Shown: in pieces, positions 1-6,291 of the stretch | How positions within the stretch are numbered: the first letter of the stretch is position 1 | Layout of the letters: the number at the start of each line of letters is the position of its first letter | Assembly (NCBI GenBank): GCA_035543875.1 | Contig: DATKIY010000299.1 | Location: 1-10,729, forward strand | Reading direction: 5' to 3' | Source of the DNA: DATKIY01 sp035543875 | Lineage (GTDB): Bacteria > Actinomycetota > Actinomycetes > JAHEKZ01 | Length of the DNA: 10,729 bases | Position numbers and translations under genes: made by a program | The notes under the pieces: generated by a model | Databases searched by the model: none | What the model was told of the DNA's origin: nothing | What the model saw: the letters and a program-made list of their open reading frames with translations, nothing else

Positions 1-50
1 TGGGAGAGGTGAAGGCGGATCACAGGATCCGCCGACGAGAAGGGGCGGTC

Positions 51-410
51 ATGCCCGTGTACCTCAACTACTTCAACCAACAGTGGGTCGGCGACCACAC
101 CGAGGAGTGGTTCCGCGGCCGAGGGCCGCTCGCCATGGCGGTCGTGGTGGAGATCAAGGCTGCTGGCGAGTACGTGTTCGCCGGGGGGCTGGAGGAGGAG
201 ACCGACAAGGCCTTCAGCGCTGACGCGACCAGCGGCTCGTTGATGTTCACCGACGGGCCCTTCGTCGAGACCAAGGAGTTTCTTGGCGGGCTCACCGTGG
301 TGAACGTTGCCGACGAGGGTGCCGCCAGGATTTGGGCCGGCAAGATCGCTGAAGCGTGCGGCTGGCCCCAGGAGGTCCGCCGGTTCAAGCCAATGCCCAA
401 ATCCCGATGA
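51..410 (+). CDS. YCII/DGPF-domain protein
   Basis: A 119-residue protein of the YCII-related (DGPF) family. The family signature DGPFVETKE is at residues 68-76, followed by the usual glycine-rich turn and a strand (GGLTVVNV, 79-86). The C-terminus has the expected helix and ends in a basic tail. These are small dimeric ferredoxin-fold (alpha+beta) proteins. Many actinobacterial members sit next to ECF sigma factors and may be small-molecule binding or accessory proteins, but no substrate can be assigned here. I chose the ATG at 51 because GAAGGGG lies a few bases upstream (39-45) and the family fold begins right after it. An in-frame GTG at 9 would add 14 charged residues with no family resemblance. 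The gene converges on cbs with 29 bases between stop codons. Upstream partners are outside the window. Family assignment is firm; function is unknown. Confidence 0.85.
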   Translation: MPVYLNYFNQQWVGDHTEEWFRGRGPLAMAVVVEIKAAGEYVFAGGLEEETDKAFSADATSGSLMFTDGPFVETKEFLGGLTVVNVADEGAARIWAGKIAEACGWPQEVRRFKPMPKSR

Positions 411-439
411 TCAGCGGCGGAGGGGTTGGGAGCGCGCGG

Positions 440-1807
440 TTAGAGGGCGAGGAAGCCGAGCAGGTCTTGCCGGGTCAACACGCCCACTGGTTTGCCGTCG
501 TCTAGCACCAGGACGGCATCGGCGGATTCAAGAGCGGCAACGGCTTTTGCCACCGGCTCGCCAGCACCGATCAACGGCAGCGCTGGGGACATGTGGTCGC
601 CGACTCGATCCGACAGATGCGCGGTTCCGGCGAACAGGGCGTCGAGTAAGTCACGTTCGACGACTGAGCCAGCAACCTCAGCAGCCATCACCGGCGGCTC
701 CGCCTGGACGACCGGCATCTGCGACACCGCGAACTCACGCAGAATCTCGATCGCCTCGGCCAAGGTCTCGTTCGGGTGCGTGTGCACCAAAGGCGGAATC
801 GTTCCACCCTTGGTCCGGAGCACTTGCCCGACGCTGCGATCGGCATCTGCCTCTGGCATGAAGCCGTAGTGAGACAACCATTCATCGTTGAAAACCTTGG
901 ACAAGTAGCCACGGCCGGAATCTGGCAGCAGCACAACCACCATTTCGTCAGACGTGAGCCGCTCGGCAACCTGCAGTGCGGCAACCACTGCCATGCCGCA
1001 AGAACCACCAACCAGCAGTCCTTCTTCGCGCGCCAACCGCCGCGTCATGGCAAAGGAGTCGCTGTCGGAAACGGCCACCACTTCGTCGACGATTGACGGG
1101 TCATACGTCGTTGGCCAGAAGTCCTCACCCACTCCCTCAACCAGGTAGGGGCGACCCGTTCCACCTGAGTACACCGAACCCTCTGGATCAGCACCGATCA
1201 CCTGGACTCGACCCTCAGAGACTTCCTTGAGATACCGACCGGTGCCGGTGATCGTGCCGCCGGTTCCCACGCCAGCCACAAAGTGCGTGATCCGACCGTC
1301 GGTCTGCTCCCAAAGCTCCGGCCCGGTTTGCTCATAGTGAGACAACGGGTTCTGTTCGTTGGCGTACTGGTTCGGTTTCCAAGCACCGTCGATCTCCTCA
1401 ACGAGACGGTCGCTCACGTTGTAGTAGGAGTCCGGGTGTTCTGGTGGTACGGCAGTCGGACAAACCACAACGCGAGCTCCATAAGCCCTCAGCACGCTGA
1501 TCTTGTCCTCAGACACTTTGTCGGGGACGACGAAGACACAGTGGTAGCCACGCTGCTGGGCGACGAGGGCCAGGCCGACTCCGGTGTTTCCCGAAGTCGG
1601 TTCAACAATGGTTCCACCGGGCCGAAGCAAACCTTGAGCCTCCGCAGCATCAACCATGCGCAAGGCAATTCGGTCCTTGACCGATCCTCCGGGATTGAAG
1701 TACTCAACCTTGGCGTACACGGGTGTGGCGATGTCCCCAACAACACTGCGTAGCCGAATCAGCGGCGTGTTCCCGATGAGGTCGATCACCGACTCGTAGG
1801 TTTGCAC
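440..1807 (-). CDS. cbs: Cystathionine beta-synthase (PLP domain plus two CBS domains)
   Basis: A 455-residue cytosolic enzyme that should condense homocysteine and serine to cystathionine, the first step of reverse transsulfuration. The fold-type II PLP domain covers about residues 1-315. Visible motifs are the Schiff-base lysine K44 in GSVKDR, the substrate loop PTSGNTG at 70-76, the PLP-phosphate loop GVGTGGTITG at 179-188 and GGSCG at 267-271. VEGVGEDFWP at 223-232 matches cystathionine beta-synthases better than plain cysteine synthases. Two CBS motifs follow (about 335-395 and 400-455), as in the mycobacterial Rv1077 type. They suggest allosteric control, but whether AdoMet binds is not visible. 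The GTG at 1807 is the first possible start after an in-frame TAG 12 bases upstream. No Shine-Dalgarno is present, but TAGGCT ends 6 bases before the GTG, so the mRNA may be leaderless. Codon 387 (647-649) is the rare leucine codon TTA. O-acetylserine as the donor cannot be excluded. Confidence 0.93.
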   Translation of the reverse strand: MQTYESVIDLIGNTPLIRLRSVVGDIATPVYAKVEYFNPGGSVKDRIALRMVDAAEAQGLLRPGGTIVEPTSGNTGVGLALVAQQRGYHCVFVVPDKVSEDKISVLRAYGARVVVCPTAVPPEHPDSYYNVSDRLVEEIDGAWKPNQYANEQNPLSHYEQTGPELWEQTDGRITHFVAGVGTGGTITGTGRYLKEVSEGRVQVIGADPEGSVYSGGTGRPYLVEGVGEDFWPTTYDPSIVDEVVAVSDSDSFAMTRRLAREEGLLVGGSCGMAVVAALQVAERLTSDEMVVVLLPDSGRGYLSKVFNDEWLSHYGFMPEADADRSVGQVLRTKGGTIPPLVHTHPNETLAEAIEILREFAVSQMPVVQAEPPVMAAEVAGSVVERDLLDALFAGTAHLSDRVGDHMSPALPLIGAGEPVAKAVAALESADAVLVLDDGKPVGVLTRQDLLGFLAL

Positions 1808-1813
1808 GATGGC

Positions 1814-1819
1814 AGCCTA
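1814..1819 (-). promoter_or_regulatory. Candidate -10 element for leaderless cbs
   Basis: On the minus strand TAGGCT fits the actinobacterial -10 pattern TANNNT. Six bases (GCCATC) separate it from the GTG of cbs, which would put the start codon's first base at +1. The only -35-like hexamer is TTGCAG at a long 20-base spacing, so -35 support is weak. The absence of a Shine-Dalgarno sequence and the in-frame stop just upstream support this reading. Confidence 0.5.
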
Positions 1820-1892
1820 GGACGCGGTCTACTCAAACTCTGCAACGCCCCGCGGCCAATCGCTCCTAGACGCCAAGGAAATAAAGGCTCCA

Positions 1893-1913
1893 GCGGGTTC
1901 CCGCGGGTTAACC
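1893..1913. repeat. Short tandem and inverted repeats in the cbs/SGNH intergenic region
   Basis: The heptamer GCGGGTT occurs at 1893-1899 and again at 1903-1909, a 10-base period that places both copies on the same helix face. The first copy also starts the inverted repeat GCGGG-TT-CCCGC (1893-1904). The second runs into the 8-base palindrome GGTTAACC (1906-1913). A second GTTAAC lies at 1972-1977. The 1808-2020 gap between the divergent genes holds no other clear feature. An operator is possible but unproven. Confidence 0.35.
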
Positions 1914-2007
1914 TGGTTTCACTGTCGATGCGCTGAGGTGACTCGCGAGGGAATCTTCGACGTAGCCGTGAGTTAACGTCAAGTGAGAGCAACATCAGAT
2001 CGGGTCT

Positions 2008-2015
2008 GGAGGTGA
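2008..2015 (+). promoter_or_regulatory. Ribosome binding site of the SGNH hydrolase
   Basis: GGAGGTGA at 2008-2015 is a near-perfect anti-SD match. It lies 5 bases before the GTG at 2021 but overlaps the other in-frame GTG at 2012, so it favours the start at 2021. Confidence 0.7.
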
Positions 2016-2020
2016 CGGAT

Positions 2021-3007
2021 GTGAGCAGAGCCAGCCGCGCACGCGCAGTGGCGCAAGCCGCAGCCGTCGGCGGCGCCGGACTCGTCGGTGTTGGTGGGGC
2101 TTTCTACGGATTGCTGCTTGGCCAGTCGAAGTGGGCTCGACGCCGAATCGGCGTGCCAACCGAACGCCCGCCCGACCCCCCCACCTCGTTCGGTGGGACC
2201 GTGGCGCCCATTCGGCTGGCTCTCTTTGGCGACTCAGCAGCCGCCGGATTCGGCGTCTCAACGCCGGACGAAACTACCGGCGCACTACTCGCCGCAGGCC
2301 TGTCGCAAGCCATGCGACAGGCAGTTGAACTGCGATGCTTCGCCGTCGTTGGGGCGCAGAGTGGAGACCTAGGCGCGCAGGTCGAGGATTCAACGGAGTT
2401 CGCGCCACAACTGGCGGTCATCATGGTTGGCGCTAACGACGTCACCCATCGAGTTACACCCGGTCGTTCAGTCGCGCTGCTAACGGCCGCAGTAACGGCA
2501 CTTAGGGAGCTGGAAGCTGAGGTAGTCGTCGGCACCTGCCCCGACCTCGGAACTGTTCGACCGATTCCTCACCCGCTGAAGTGGGTGGCCCGACGCTGGA
2601 GTCGCTCGCTGGCCGCAGCGCAGACGGTTGCGGTTGTCGAGGCCGGCGGGCGCACCGTCGCGTTGGCCGACCTGCTCGGTGCCGAGTTTGACGCACACCC
2701 CGACCAGATGTTTGGGCCTGACCAGTTCCATCCATCGGCTGCCGGCTATCGCGCGCTGGCAGCTGCGGTGGTGCCGAGTTTGGTTGCGGCACTCACCGAG
2801 CCTGCCCCAGGAGACGTACCACCACCGTCTGTGCCGATCGACCAGGCGGCCGCGGCAGCTGCCGAGGTTGGCGGGACCGAAGTCGTCGCAGCCACGAGCC
2901 AACCGGCGCTGAGTCGATGGGGACGCAAGACGCTTCGCGTGGTGCTTCGTCAGCGCGAAGACGAAGCAGAGGGCCAACCGTCAGTCGACGCTGATCATTC
3001 GGCATAG
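2021..3007 (+). CDS. SGNH/GDSL-type esterase/lipase family protein, N-terminally anchored
   Basis: A 328-residue serine hydrolase of the SGNH/GDSL superfamily, expected to hydrolyse an ester outside the cytoplasmic membrane. A hydrophobic Ala/Gly/Val segment at about 10-34, followed by KWARRR, looks like an uncleaved signal anchor, and a Pro-rich linker follows. Block I is LFGDSAAAGFGV with nucleophile S72. Block III is VGANDV with N139. Block V is DQFHPSAAGY with D234 and H237. The block II glycine is probably in VVGAQSGD (about 109-116). The last 65 or so residues form an Ala/Pro-rich tail ending in a charged stretch and look disordered. The gene is divergent from cbs. A GDSL esterase beside cbs also occurs in mycobacteria (Rv1075c near Rv1077), so the pairing looks old. 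The substrate is unknown; acetylated glycans or lipids are both possible. The GTG at 2021 is chosen from its Shine-Dalgarno; the GTG at 2012 would add three residues. Confidence 0.85.
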   Translation: MSRASRARAVAQAAAVGGAGLVGVGGAFYGLLLGQSKWARRRIGVPTERPPDPPTSFGGTVAPIRLALFGDSAAAGFGVSTPDETTGALLAAGLSQAMRQAVELRCFAVVGAQSGDLGAQVEDSTEFAPQLAVIMVGANDVTHRVTPGRSVALLTAAVTALRELEAEVVVGTCPDLGTVRPIPHPLKWVARRWSRSLAAAQTVAVVEAGGRTVALADLLGAEFDAHPDQMFGPDQFHPSAAGYRALAAAVVPSLVAALTEPAPGDVPPPSVPIDQAAAAAAEVGGTEVVAATSQPALSRWGRKTLRVVLRQREDEAEGQPSVDADHSA

Positions 3008-3018
3008 GCACGCCACGC

Positions 3019-3393
3019 TTAGGCAACGTCTCGCAACAGTTTGATTCGTCTATCGAGTTCAACCGCGACCTCACTCGGCAGTTCACTCAAAACCGACACG
3101 AGTTCTCTGCCAACCACCAAGACTTGGTCACCGGTCGCCAACGGGTGCAGAACGGGAGGCACGCGCTCGGCGCCGGCACCAACCTCCTTGCGAGCCGCCT
3201 CAGAGATCGAAGCGCACCAGCACACGAACTCGTAACTTGCACTCGCCAGTGACCTATCACCGAGCCGCTCGTCGATACGGGTGAGTCGCGCCTTCGGCGC
3301 GGACCGCAGCCGATCGACCAACCGAAGCAGGCTTTCCTCGATGATCTTGGGCGACAACGCTGATCCGGGCACGGGCGCTGGGGACGACGACAC
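3019..3393 (-). CDS. Unrecognised small soluble protein (124 aa)
   Basis: I do not recognise a family. The 124-residue product has no signal peptide or membrane span. It looks mostly helical: an Arg/Leu/Glu-rich N-terminal half (IIEESLLRLVDRLRSAPKAR at about 17-36), a central FVCWC at about 57-61, a possible short strand and turn around PLATGDQVLVVGREL (84-98), and a C-terminal helix ending RRIKLLRDVA. Steady coding character without internal stops, and the tail-to-tail fit with the SGNH gene (11 bases between stops), support a real gene. The GTG at 3393 has no Shine-Dalgarno but is preceded by TACCGT with a 6-base gap, which suggests a leaderless mRNA. In-frame later starts include GTG at residue 8 and TTG at residue 13. 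The general layout resembles short conserved actinobacterial hypotheticals, but I cannot name one. Confidence 0.6.
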   Translation of the reverse strand: MSSSPAPVPGSALSPKIIEESLLRLVDRLRSAPKARLTRIDERLGDRSLASASYEFVCWCASISEAARKEVGAGAERVPPVLHPLATGDQVLVVGRELVSVLSELPSEVAVELDRRIKLLRDVA

Positions 3394-3399
3394 GCGGTG

Positions 3400-3405
3400 A
3401 CGGTA
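3400..3405 (-). promoter_or_regulatory. Candidate -10 element for leaderless expression of the 124-aa gene
   Basis: TACCGT on the minus strand, then CACCGC, then the GTG start codon. The spacing is the same 6 bases seen at cbs and ndh. No convincing -35 hexamer is visible. Confidence 0.4.
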
Positions 3406-3440
3406 CTCGTGAGCAGCTGGGGATAGGGAAGAAGCCCGGT

Positions 3441-3468
3441 TCAGGTCTTGTGCGGCTGGCCGACCTGA
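3441..3468. repeat. 7-bp perfect inverted repeat between divergent genes
   Basis: TCAGGTC (3441-3447) and GACCTGA (3462-3468) are exact reverse complements separated by 14 bases. They lie in the 122-base gap between the 124-aa gene (-) and the DUF4287 gene (+). This could be a regulator site or an RNA hairpin in the DUF4287 leader. The rest of the gap holds only the DUF4287 ribosome binding site. Confidence 0.4.
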
Positions 3469-3505
3469 GGCACCGTTGAGGCCTGGACGCTACGGACCGC
3501 CACCC

Positions 3506-3511
3506 AGGAGG
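3506..3511 (+). promoter_or_regulatory. Ribosome binding site of the DUF4287 gene
   Basis: AGGAGG lies 4 bases before the ATG at 3516. It is the strongest Shine-Dalgarno in the window and fixes this short gene's start. Confidence 0.7.
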
Positions 3512-3515
3512 CGCC

Positions 3516-3749
3516 ATGTCATCACTGCACCACTCCGAAGAAACCCACGCCAACCTCGTCGCCCGGCTCCCCAAGGCGACGGGACGAGAAATGACCGAGT
3601 GGTTTCAGGTGGTGCAGGACGGACCAGCGCTCACCCGATTCGAGGAACGGGTGCATTGGCTCCAGGACGAGTACGAGATGCCGCATAGTTACGCGACAGC
3701 TGTGGTCCACGAGTTCGACATGGTGAAAGCCGCTCGCCGGGTGCAGTAA
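3516..3749 (+). CDS. DUF4287-type small protein
   Basis: A 77-residue soluble protein whose pattern fits DUF4287. It has an N-terminal helix, then LPKATGREMTEWFQVV (18-33) with the Thr-Gly turn and Glu-Trp pair. This is followed by ERVHWLQDEYEMPHSYATAV (44-63), matching the family's 'WL..ey.....A.a' motif. The family is common in Actinobacteria as stand-alone proteins or as fused repeats, and its molecular role is unknown. Length is normal for a single-domain member. The start is certain because of the AGGAGG ribosome binding site. It is monocistronic: a strong hairpin follows the stop by about 10 bases and the next gene is convergent. The only candidate regulatory element is the inverted repeat at 3441-3468. 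Confidence 0.8.
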   Translation: MSSLHHSEETHANLVARLPKATGREMTEWFQVVQDGPALTRFEERVHWLQDEYEMPHSYATAVVHEFDMVKAARRVQ

Positions 3750-3759
3750 CCCCACAGAC

Positions 3760-3801
3760 TCGAAGGCCGCCGCCCGTGTGAACGGGAACGGCGGCCTTCG
3801 A
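3760..3801. terminator. Probable bidirectional terminator hairpin
   Basis: CGAAGGCCGCCG (3761-3772) pairs perfectly with CGGCGGCCTTCG (3789-3800), and T3760/A3801 adds a thirteenth pair. Inside, CCCGT (3773-3777) pairs with ACGGG (3782-3786) around the GNRA-type loop GTGA. Only an AA bulge (3787-3788) interrupts the helix. It lies between convergent genes (stops at 3749 and 3821), so it can serve both. There is no clear T-tract on either side, which is common for actinobacterial terminators. Confidence 0.75.
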
Positions 3802-3820
3802 CTGTCAGATGTTGAGCCGG

Positions 3821-4687
3821 TCAGCTCCTGTTGAGGATCGCGAGCAACCGGAGCAGTTCGAGGTAGAGCCACACCAACGTGACGACGAGACCGAAGGCGC
3901 AGCGCCACGACTCCTGTTCCGGCAGCCCAACGTCAATTGCCGTTTCAATGGCTTTGAAGTCGAGCGCCAACGAGAACGCGGCGAGGGCCACTCCTGCCGA
4001 GCACAGCAAGATGCCGAGGCCATCTACGCCGTAGAATCCCCAACCTTCTCCCACGCCCATGATGGCCGCGATCAGGCTGAAGACTGCGATTCCTAGGTAA
4101 GCCAGCAACGCGATGCTCATCACGCGAACGAAGAAGCTGTTGACCTTGATGATGCGCGTCGAGTACAGGAACAGCATGGCGGCGAATGCAGCAAAGGTTC
4201 CCAGCACCGCCTGGTAGACGATGTTGGAGTTCTTGCCACCGTTCATTTCAGTGGCATACGTCGAGTACCACAAACTGATGCCGCCAAGCGCGAAGCCCAT
4301 CAAGGCGGCGTAGCCGAGGTAAAGGGCTGGGCGCACCGTGCGCGAGAAACTAGCCCACAGACCCAGACCGAACGCCCCGAAGAACGCAATCATGATGATG
4401 GCGTAGTTGATCTGCAGGTTCCACGAGATCACGGCCATCCCGACGACCAACACGAACATGACAGCCGTCTTGGCAACGACGTCGGGCAACGTGATTACGG
4501 TGGGCGGAGCACCAACGGTCGAGGCTCCGGTCGACGTTGGAGCATTGGGCACAATCGTGTCCGCAAGCGTCGCGCCAGTGGAGCCAGCAGCCGATGTCGG
4601 CGAGCCGGCCGCGCCGAACGTGGCGAAGCCGCCGTTGCGCTTGGCTTCTTGCTCCATCCGAGCAAGCACAGGATTCCTTGTTTCCAT
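3821..4687 (-). CDS. Bax inhibitor-1/YccA family membrane protein
   Basis: A 288-residue integral membrane protein of the BI-1/YccA (TMBIM) superfamily, whose members include pH-sensitive calcium leak channels and stress-related proteins. Seven membrane segments are visible at about residues 70-89, 95-114, 120-141, 157-175, 188-210, 223-243 and 263-283. The C-terminal part, ALDFKAIETAIDVGLPEQES followed by AFGLVVTLVWLYLELLRLLA, is the hallmark of the actinobacterial subgroup. Its aspartates (in LDF and AID) are where the family's pH-sensing acidic residues lie. The first 65 or so residues are an Ala/Gly/Ser/Thr-rich cytosolic tail starting METRNPVLARME, as in actinobacterial relatives with an 'xNPVL' start. 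The ATG at 4687 is chosen for that reason and because AGAAAGG lies upstream, though 13 bases away. A TTG at 4729 would add 14 residues. It lies downstream of tRNA-Leu on the same strand. Its physiological role in bacteria is not settled. Confidence 0.9.
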   Translation of the reverse strand: METRNPVLARMEQEAKRNGGFATFGAAGSPTSAAGSTGATLADTIVPNAPTSTGASTVGAPPTVITLPDVVAKTAVMFVLVVGMAVISWNLQINYAIIMIAFFGAFGLGLWASFSRTVRPALYLGYAALMGFALGGISLWYSTYATEMNGGKNSNIVYQAVLGTFAAFAAMLFLYSTRIIKVNSFFVRVMSIALLAYLGIAVFSLIAAIMGVGEGWGFYGVDGLGILLCSAGVALAAFSLALDFKAIETAIDVGLPEQESWRCAFGLVVTLVWLYLELLRLLAILNRS

Positions 4688-4757
4688 CTGAACCGATCGA
4701 CCTTTCTCCGTGAAAACGATCAGACTCAACGGTAACTCACATCAGCGAGGTCCGCGG

Positions 4758-4839
4758 TGCCCGGAGCGGGATTCGAACCCGCACGCCTTTCGGCAGACCA
4801 TTTTAAGTGGTCGGCGGCTGCCTATTACGCCATCCGGGC
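4758..4839 (-). tRNA. tRNA-Leu(UAA)
   Basis: On the minus strand the 82-base sequence folds as a class II tRNA. The acceptor pair is GCCCGGA/TCCGGGC with discriminator A. The D arm is GCG/CGC. The anticodon stem GACCA/TGGTC carries loop CTTAAAA, so the anticodon is TAA. The long variable arm contains GCC-GAAA-GGC. The T arm is GCGGG-TTCGAAT-CCCGC. The long variable arm and the discriminator A fit leucine, and it reads UUA. The 3' CCA is not encoded (ACC is followed by G), so it must be completed by nucleotidyltransferase. It lies 19 bases after the ndh stop and is transcribed toward the Bax inhibitor gene. Confidence 0.95.
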
Positions 4840-4848
4840 CAGGCACCC

Positions 4849-4854
4849 AGCCTA
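4849..4854 (-). promoter_or_regulatory. Candidate -10 element of tRNA-Leu
   Basis: TAGGCT on the minus strand, identical to the cbs candidate. It would start transcription about 3 bases before the tRNA. A weak -35-like CAGACA (4874-4879) lies 19 bases further up, inside the end of ndh. The element overlaps the palindrome at 4850-4864. Read-through from ndh is an alternative source of the tRNA. Confidence 0.35.
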
Positions 4855-4864
4855 GGGCCTAGGC
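4850..4864. repeat. 15-bp palindrome over the ndh stop codon
   Basis: GCCTAGG-G-CCTAGGC is a perfect 7-bp inverted repeat with one central base. It contains the ndh stop codon (4859-4861) and two CCTAGG sites. It lies just upstream of tRNA-Leu. With a one-base centre it is more likely a protein-binding site than an RNA hairpin. Confidence 0.5.
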
Positions 4865-6226
4865 AGCTGGCGGTGTCTGCAGCTTGGCTGGTTTGGCGGC
4901 ATCTTGGAACTCGTTGAACGGCTCGTGCATCGACCAAAGAGAGACGATCTCGCGCTTGAAGAGCAAACCAAGCGTCCAGTCAGCGATCACCCGTATTTTG
5001 CGGTTCAGGGTCGGCACCCGGCTGACGTGGTAGGTGCGGTGCATGAACCAAGCTGGCCATCCGCGCACGCGGATGCCGTAGACGTTTGCGACGCCCTTGT
5101 GCAGACCGAGTCCAGCAACCGAGCCGACGTACTTGTGCTTGTAGTTCTTGACCGGGAATCCCCGCATACTGGCGATGATGTTGCCTGCCAACACCTTCGA
5201 CTGACGTACTGCGTGCTGAGCGTTCGGTGCGCAGTCCAACCCCTCTTCACTCGTAAGGTCGGGCACCGACGTGCCATCACCTGCCCCCCACGCGTCCTCC
5301 ACGCCTTTGACTCGCAGGGCCGCATCTGCCGACAACTTGCCGTGCTCGTTCAACGGTAGGTCGGTGTTGTTCACAATCGAACTAGCTTTGACCCCCGCCG
5401 TCCACACCAACGTCTCTGCTTCAAACTTGGATCCGTCAGAGAGTTCGATGTGGCCGCCGACGCATGACTCAAGGCGGGTCTCTAGCTTGACGTCGATCCC
5501 CCGCTTACGTAGTTGCTCAAGGGTCCACATGCCCATCTCTGGACCAACCTCGGGCAAAATCCGGTTAGACGCCTCGACCAGTGTGAACTGCATGTCCTCC
5601 GGCGTAATTGTCGGGTAGTAACGCGTCGCGTAACGGGCCAAGTCTTCCAGTTCAGCCAACGCCTCAACGCCGGCATACCCACCACCGACAACAACAAAGT
5701 TGAGGTTGCGCGTGCGGATCCGCGCCTCATGAGTCGACTCAGCAATGTCAAGGCACTCTAGGACTCGGTTTCGAAGTTGGATCGCTTCTTCCACGGTCTT
5801 GAAGCCAGTGGCGCACTCGGCCAGCCCGGGGATCGGGAGGGTTCTGGAGATCGAGCCCATCGCCATCACGAGCTGGTCGTACTTCAGCGAGTACGCCTCT
5901 CCCTCAAGCGGCTGGATTACCGCTGTCCGGGCAGCGTGGTTGACCGAGGTGACGCGCGCCGTAATGATTTCCGCGCCGCGGAGCACCCGACGGAGCGGGA
6001 CAACAACGTGGCGTGGTGAGACCGCCCCACCGGCAGCTTCCGGCAGGAACGGTTGGTAGGTCATATACGAGCGTGGATCGACGACGGTGACCTGGGCTTC
6101 CTCGAAGCGCAGCTTCTTCAGCAACCTCATCGCCGTGTACATCCCGACGTAGCCGCCCCCCACGATCAAGATTCGAGGTCGGGTCCGCTGGCCACTGTCG
6201 GCAGCGGGCACCGGTTGCATATTCAT
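4859..6226 (-). CDS. ndh: Type II NADH dehydrogenase (NDH-2)
   Basis: A 455-residue flavoprotein of the NDH-2 family, which passes electrons from NADH to membrane quinone without pumping protons. The first Rossmann motif, RILIVGGGYVGMYTA (18-32), binds FAD. The second, NFVVVGGGYAGVE (176-188), binds NAD(H). AWGAGD (312-317) is the third FAD contact. APNAQHAVRQ (333-342) is the conserved stretch near the quinone site, where NDH-2 enzymes have a typical AQxAxxQ. There is no membrane span. The basic/aromatic C-terminal part (about 385-435, GWPAWFMHRTYHVSRVP) probably binds the membrane surface. Length is usual for actinobacterial NDH-2. The ATG at 6226 has no Shine-Dalgarno, but TATCCT ends exactly 6 bases upstream, pointing to a leaderless mRNA. 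A second ATG at 6220 is possible. It is separated from udg by 65 bases and from tRNA-Leu by 19. Other pyridine-nucleotide disulfide oxidoreductase functions are less likely. Confidence 0.92.
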   Translation of the reverse strand: MNMQPVPAADSGQRTRPRILIVGGGYVGMYTAMRLLKKLRFEEAQVTVVDPRSYMTYQPFLPEAAGGAVSPRHVVVPLRRVLRGAEIITARVTSVNHAARTAVIQPLEGEAYSLKYDQLVMAMGSISRTLPIPGLAECATGFKTVEEAIQLRNRVLECLDIAESTHEARIRTRNLNFVVVGGGYAGVEALAELEDLARYATRYYPTITPEDMQFTLVEASNRILPEVGPEMGMWTLEQLRKRGIDVKLETRLESCVGGHIELSDGSKFEAETLVWTAGVKASSIVNNTDLPLNEHGKLSADAALRVKGVEDAWGAGDGTSVPDLTSEEGLDCAPNAQHAVRQSKVLAGNIIASMRGFPVKNYKHKYVGSVAGLGLHKGVANVYGIRVRGWPAWFMHRTYHVSRVPTLNRKIRVIADWTLGLLFKREIVSLWSMHEPFNEFQDAAKPAKLQTPPAA

Positions 6227-6232
6227 GGCTTA

Positions 6233-6238
6233 AGGATA
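6233..6238 (-). promoter_or_regulatory. Candidate -10 element for leaderless ndh
   Basis: TATCCT (4 of 6 to TATAAT, including the key TA and final T), followed by TAAGCC and the ATG. This puts the A of the ATG at +1. No good -35 at 16-18 bases is seen. This is the best of the window's leaderless candidates. Confidence 0.55.
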
Positions 6239-6291
6239 AATCCGAGCTCTTCCGGGGCCTTTGTCCGGTAAGGCAAAACCTTGACGTCGAG

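Noticed and set aside
9..50. Upstream GTG extension of the YCII protein
   Set aside because: It adds 14 charged residues without family resemblance, while the ATG at 51 has a well-placed GAAGGGG.
307..861. 184-residue plus-strand open frame rich in Arg, Pro and Ser
   Set aside because: It runs antisense through cbs and over the end of the YCII gene. Its composition is typical of a shadow frame in GC-rich DNA and it has no ribosome binding site or domain pattern.
1786..1995. 69-residue minus-strand frame in the cbs–SGNH gap
   Set aside because: It overlaps the cbs start out of frame, is Arg/Pro-rich, and has no ribosome binding site or recognisable motif.
2104..2535. 143-residue minus-strand open frame inside the SGNH gene
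   Set aside because: It is antisense to clear catalytic blocks of the hydrolase and low in complexity (Ser/Thr/Ala), so it is a shadow.
3522..3908. 128-residue minus-strand frame across the terminator
   Set aside because: It is antisense to DUF4287, crosses the strong hairpin, and overlaps the Bax inhibitor gene in another frame.
6257..6274. GCCTT-N8-AAGGC hairpin in the udg–ndh gap as a possible terminator
   Set aside because: The stem is only 5 bp. On the minus strand the T-run precedes rather than follows it, so it does not fit a terminator for udg.
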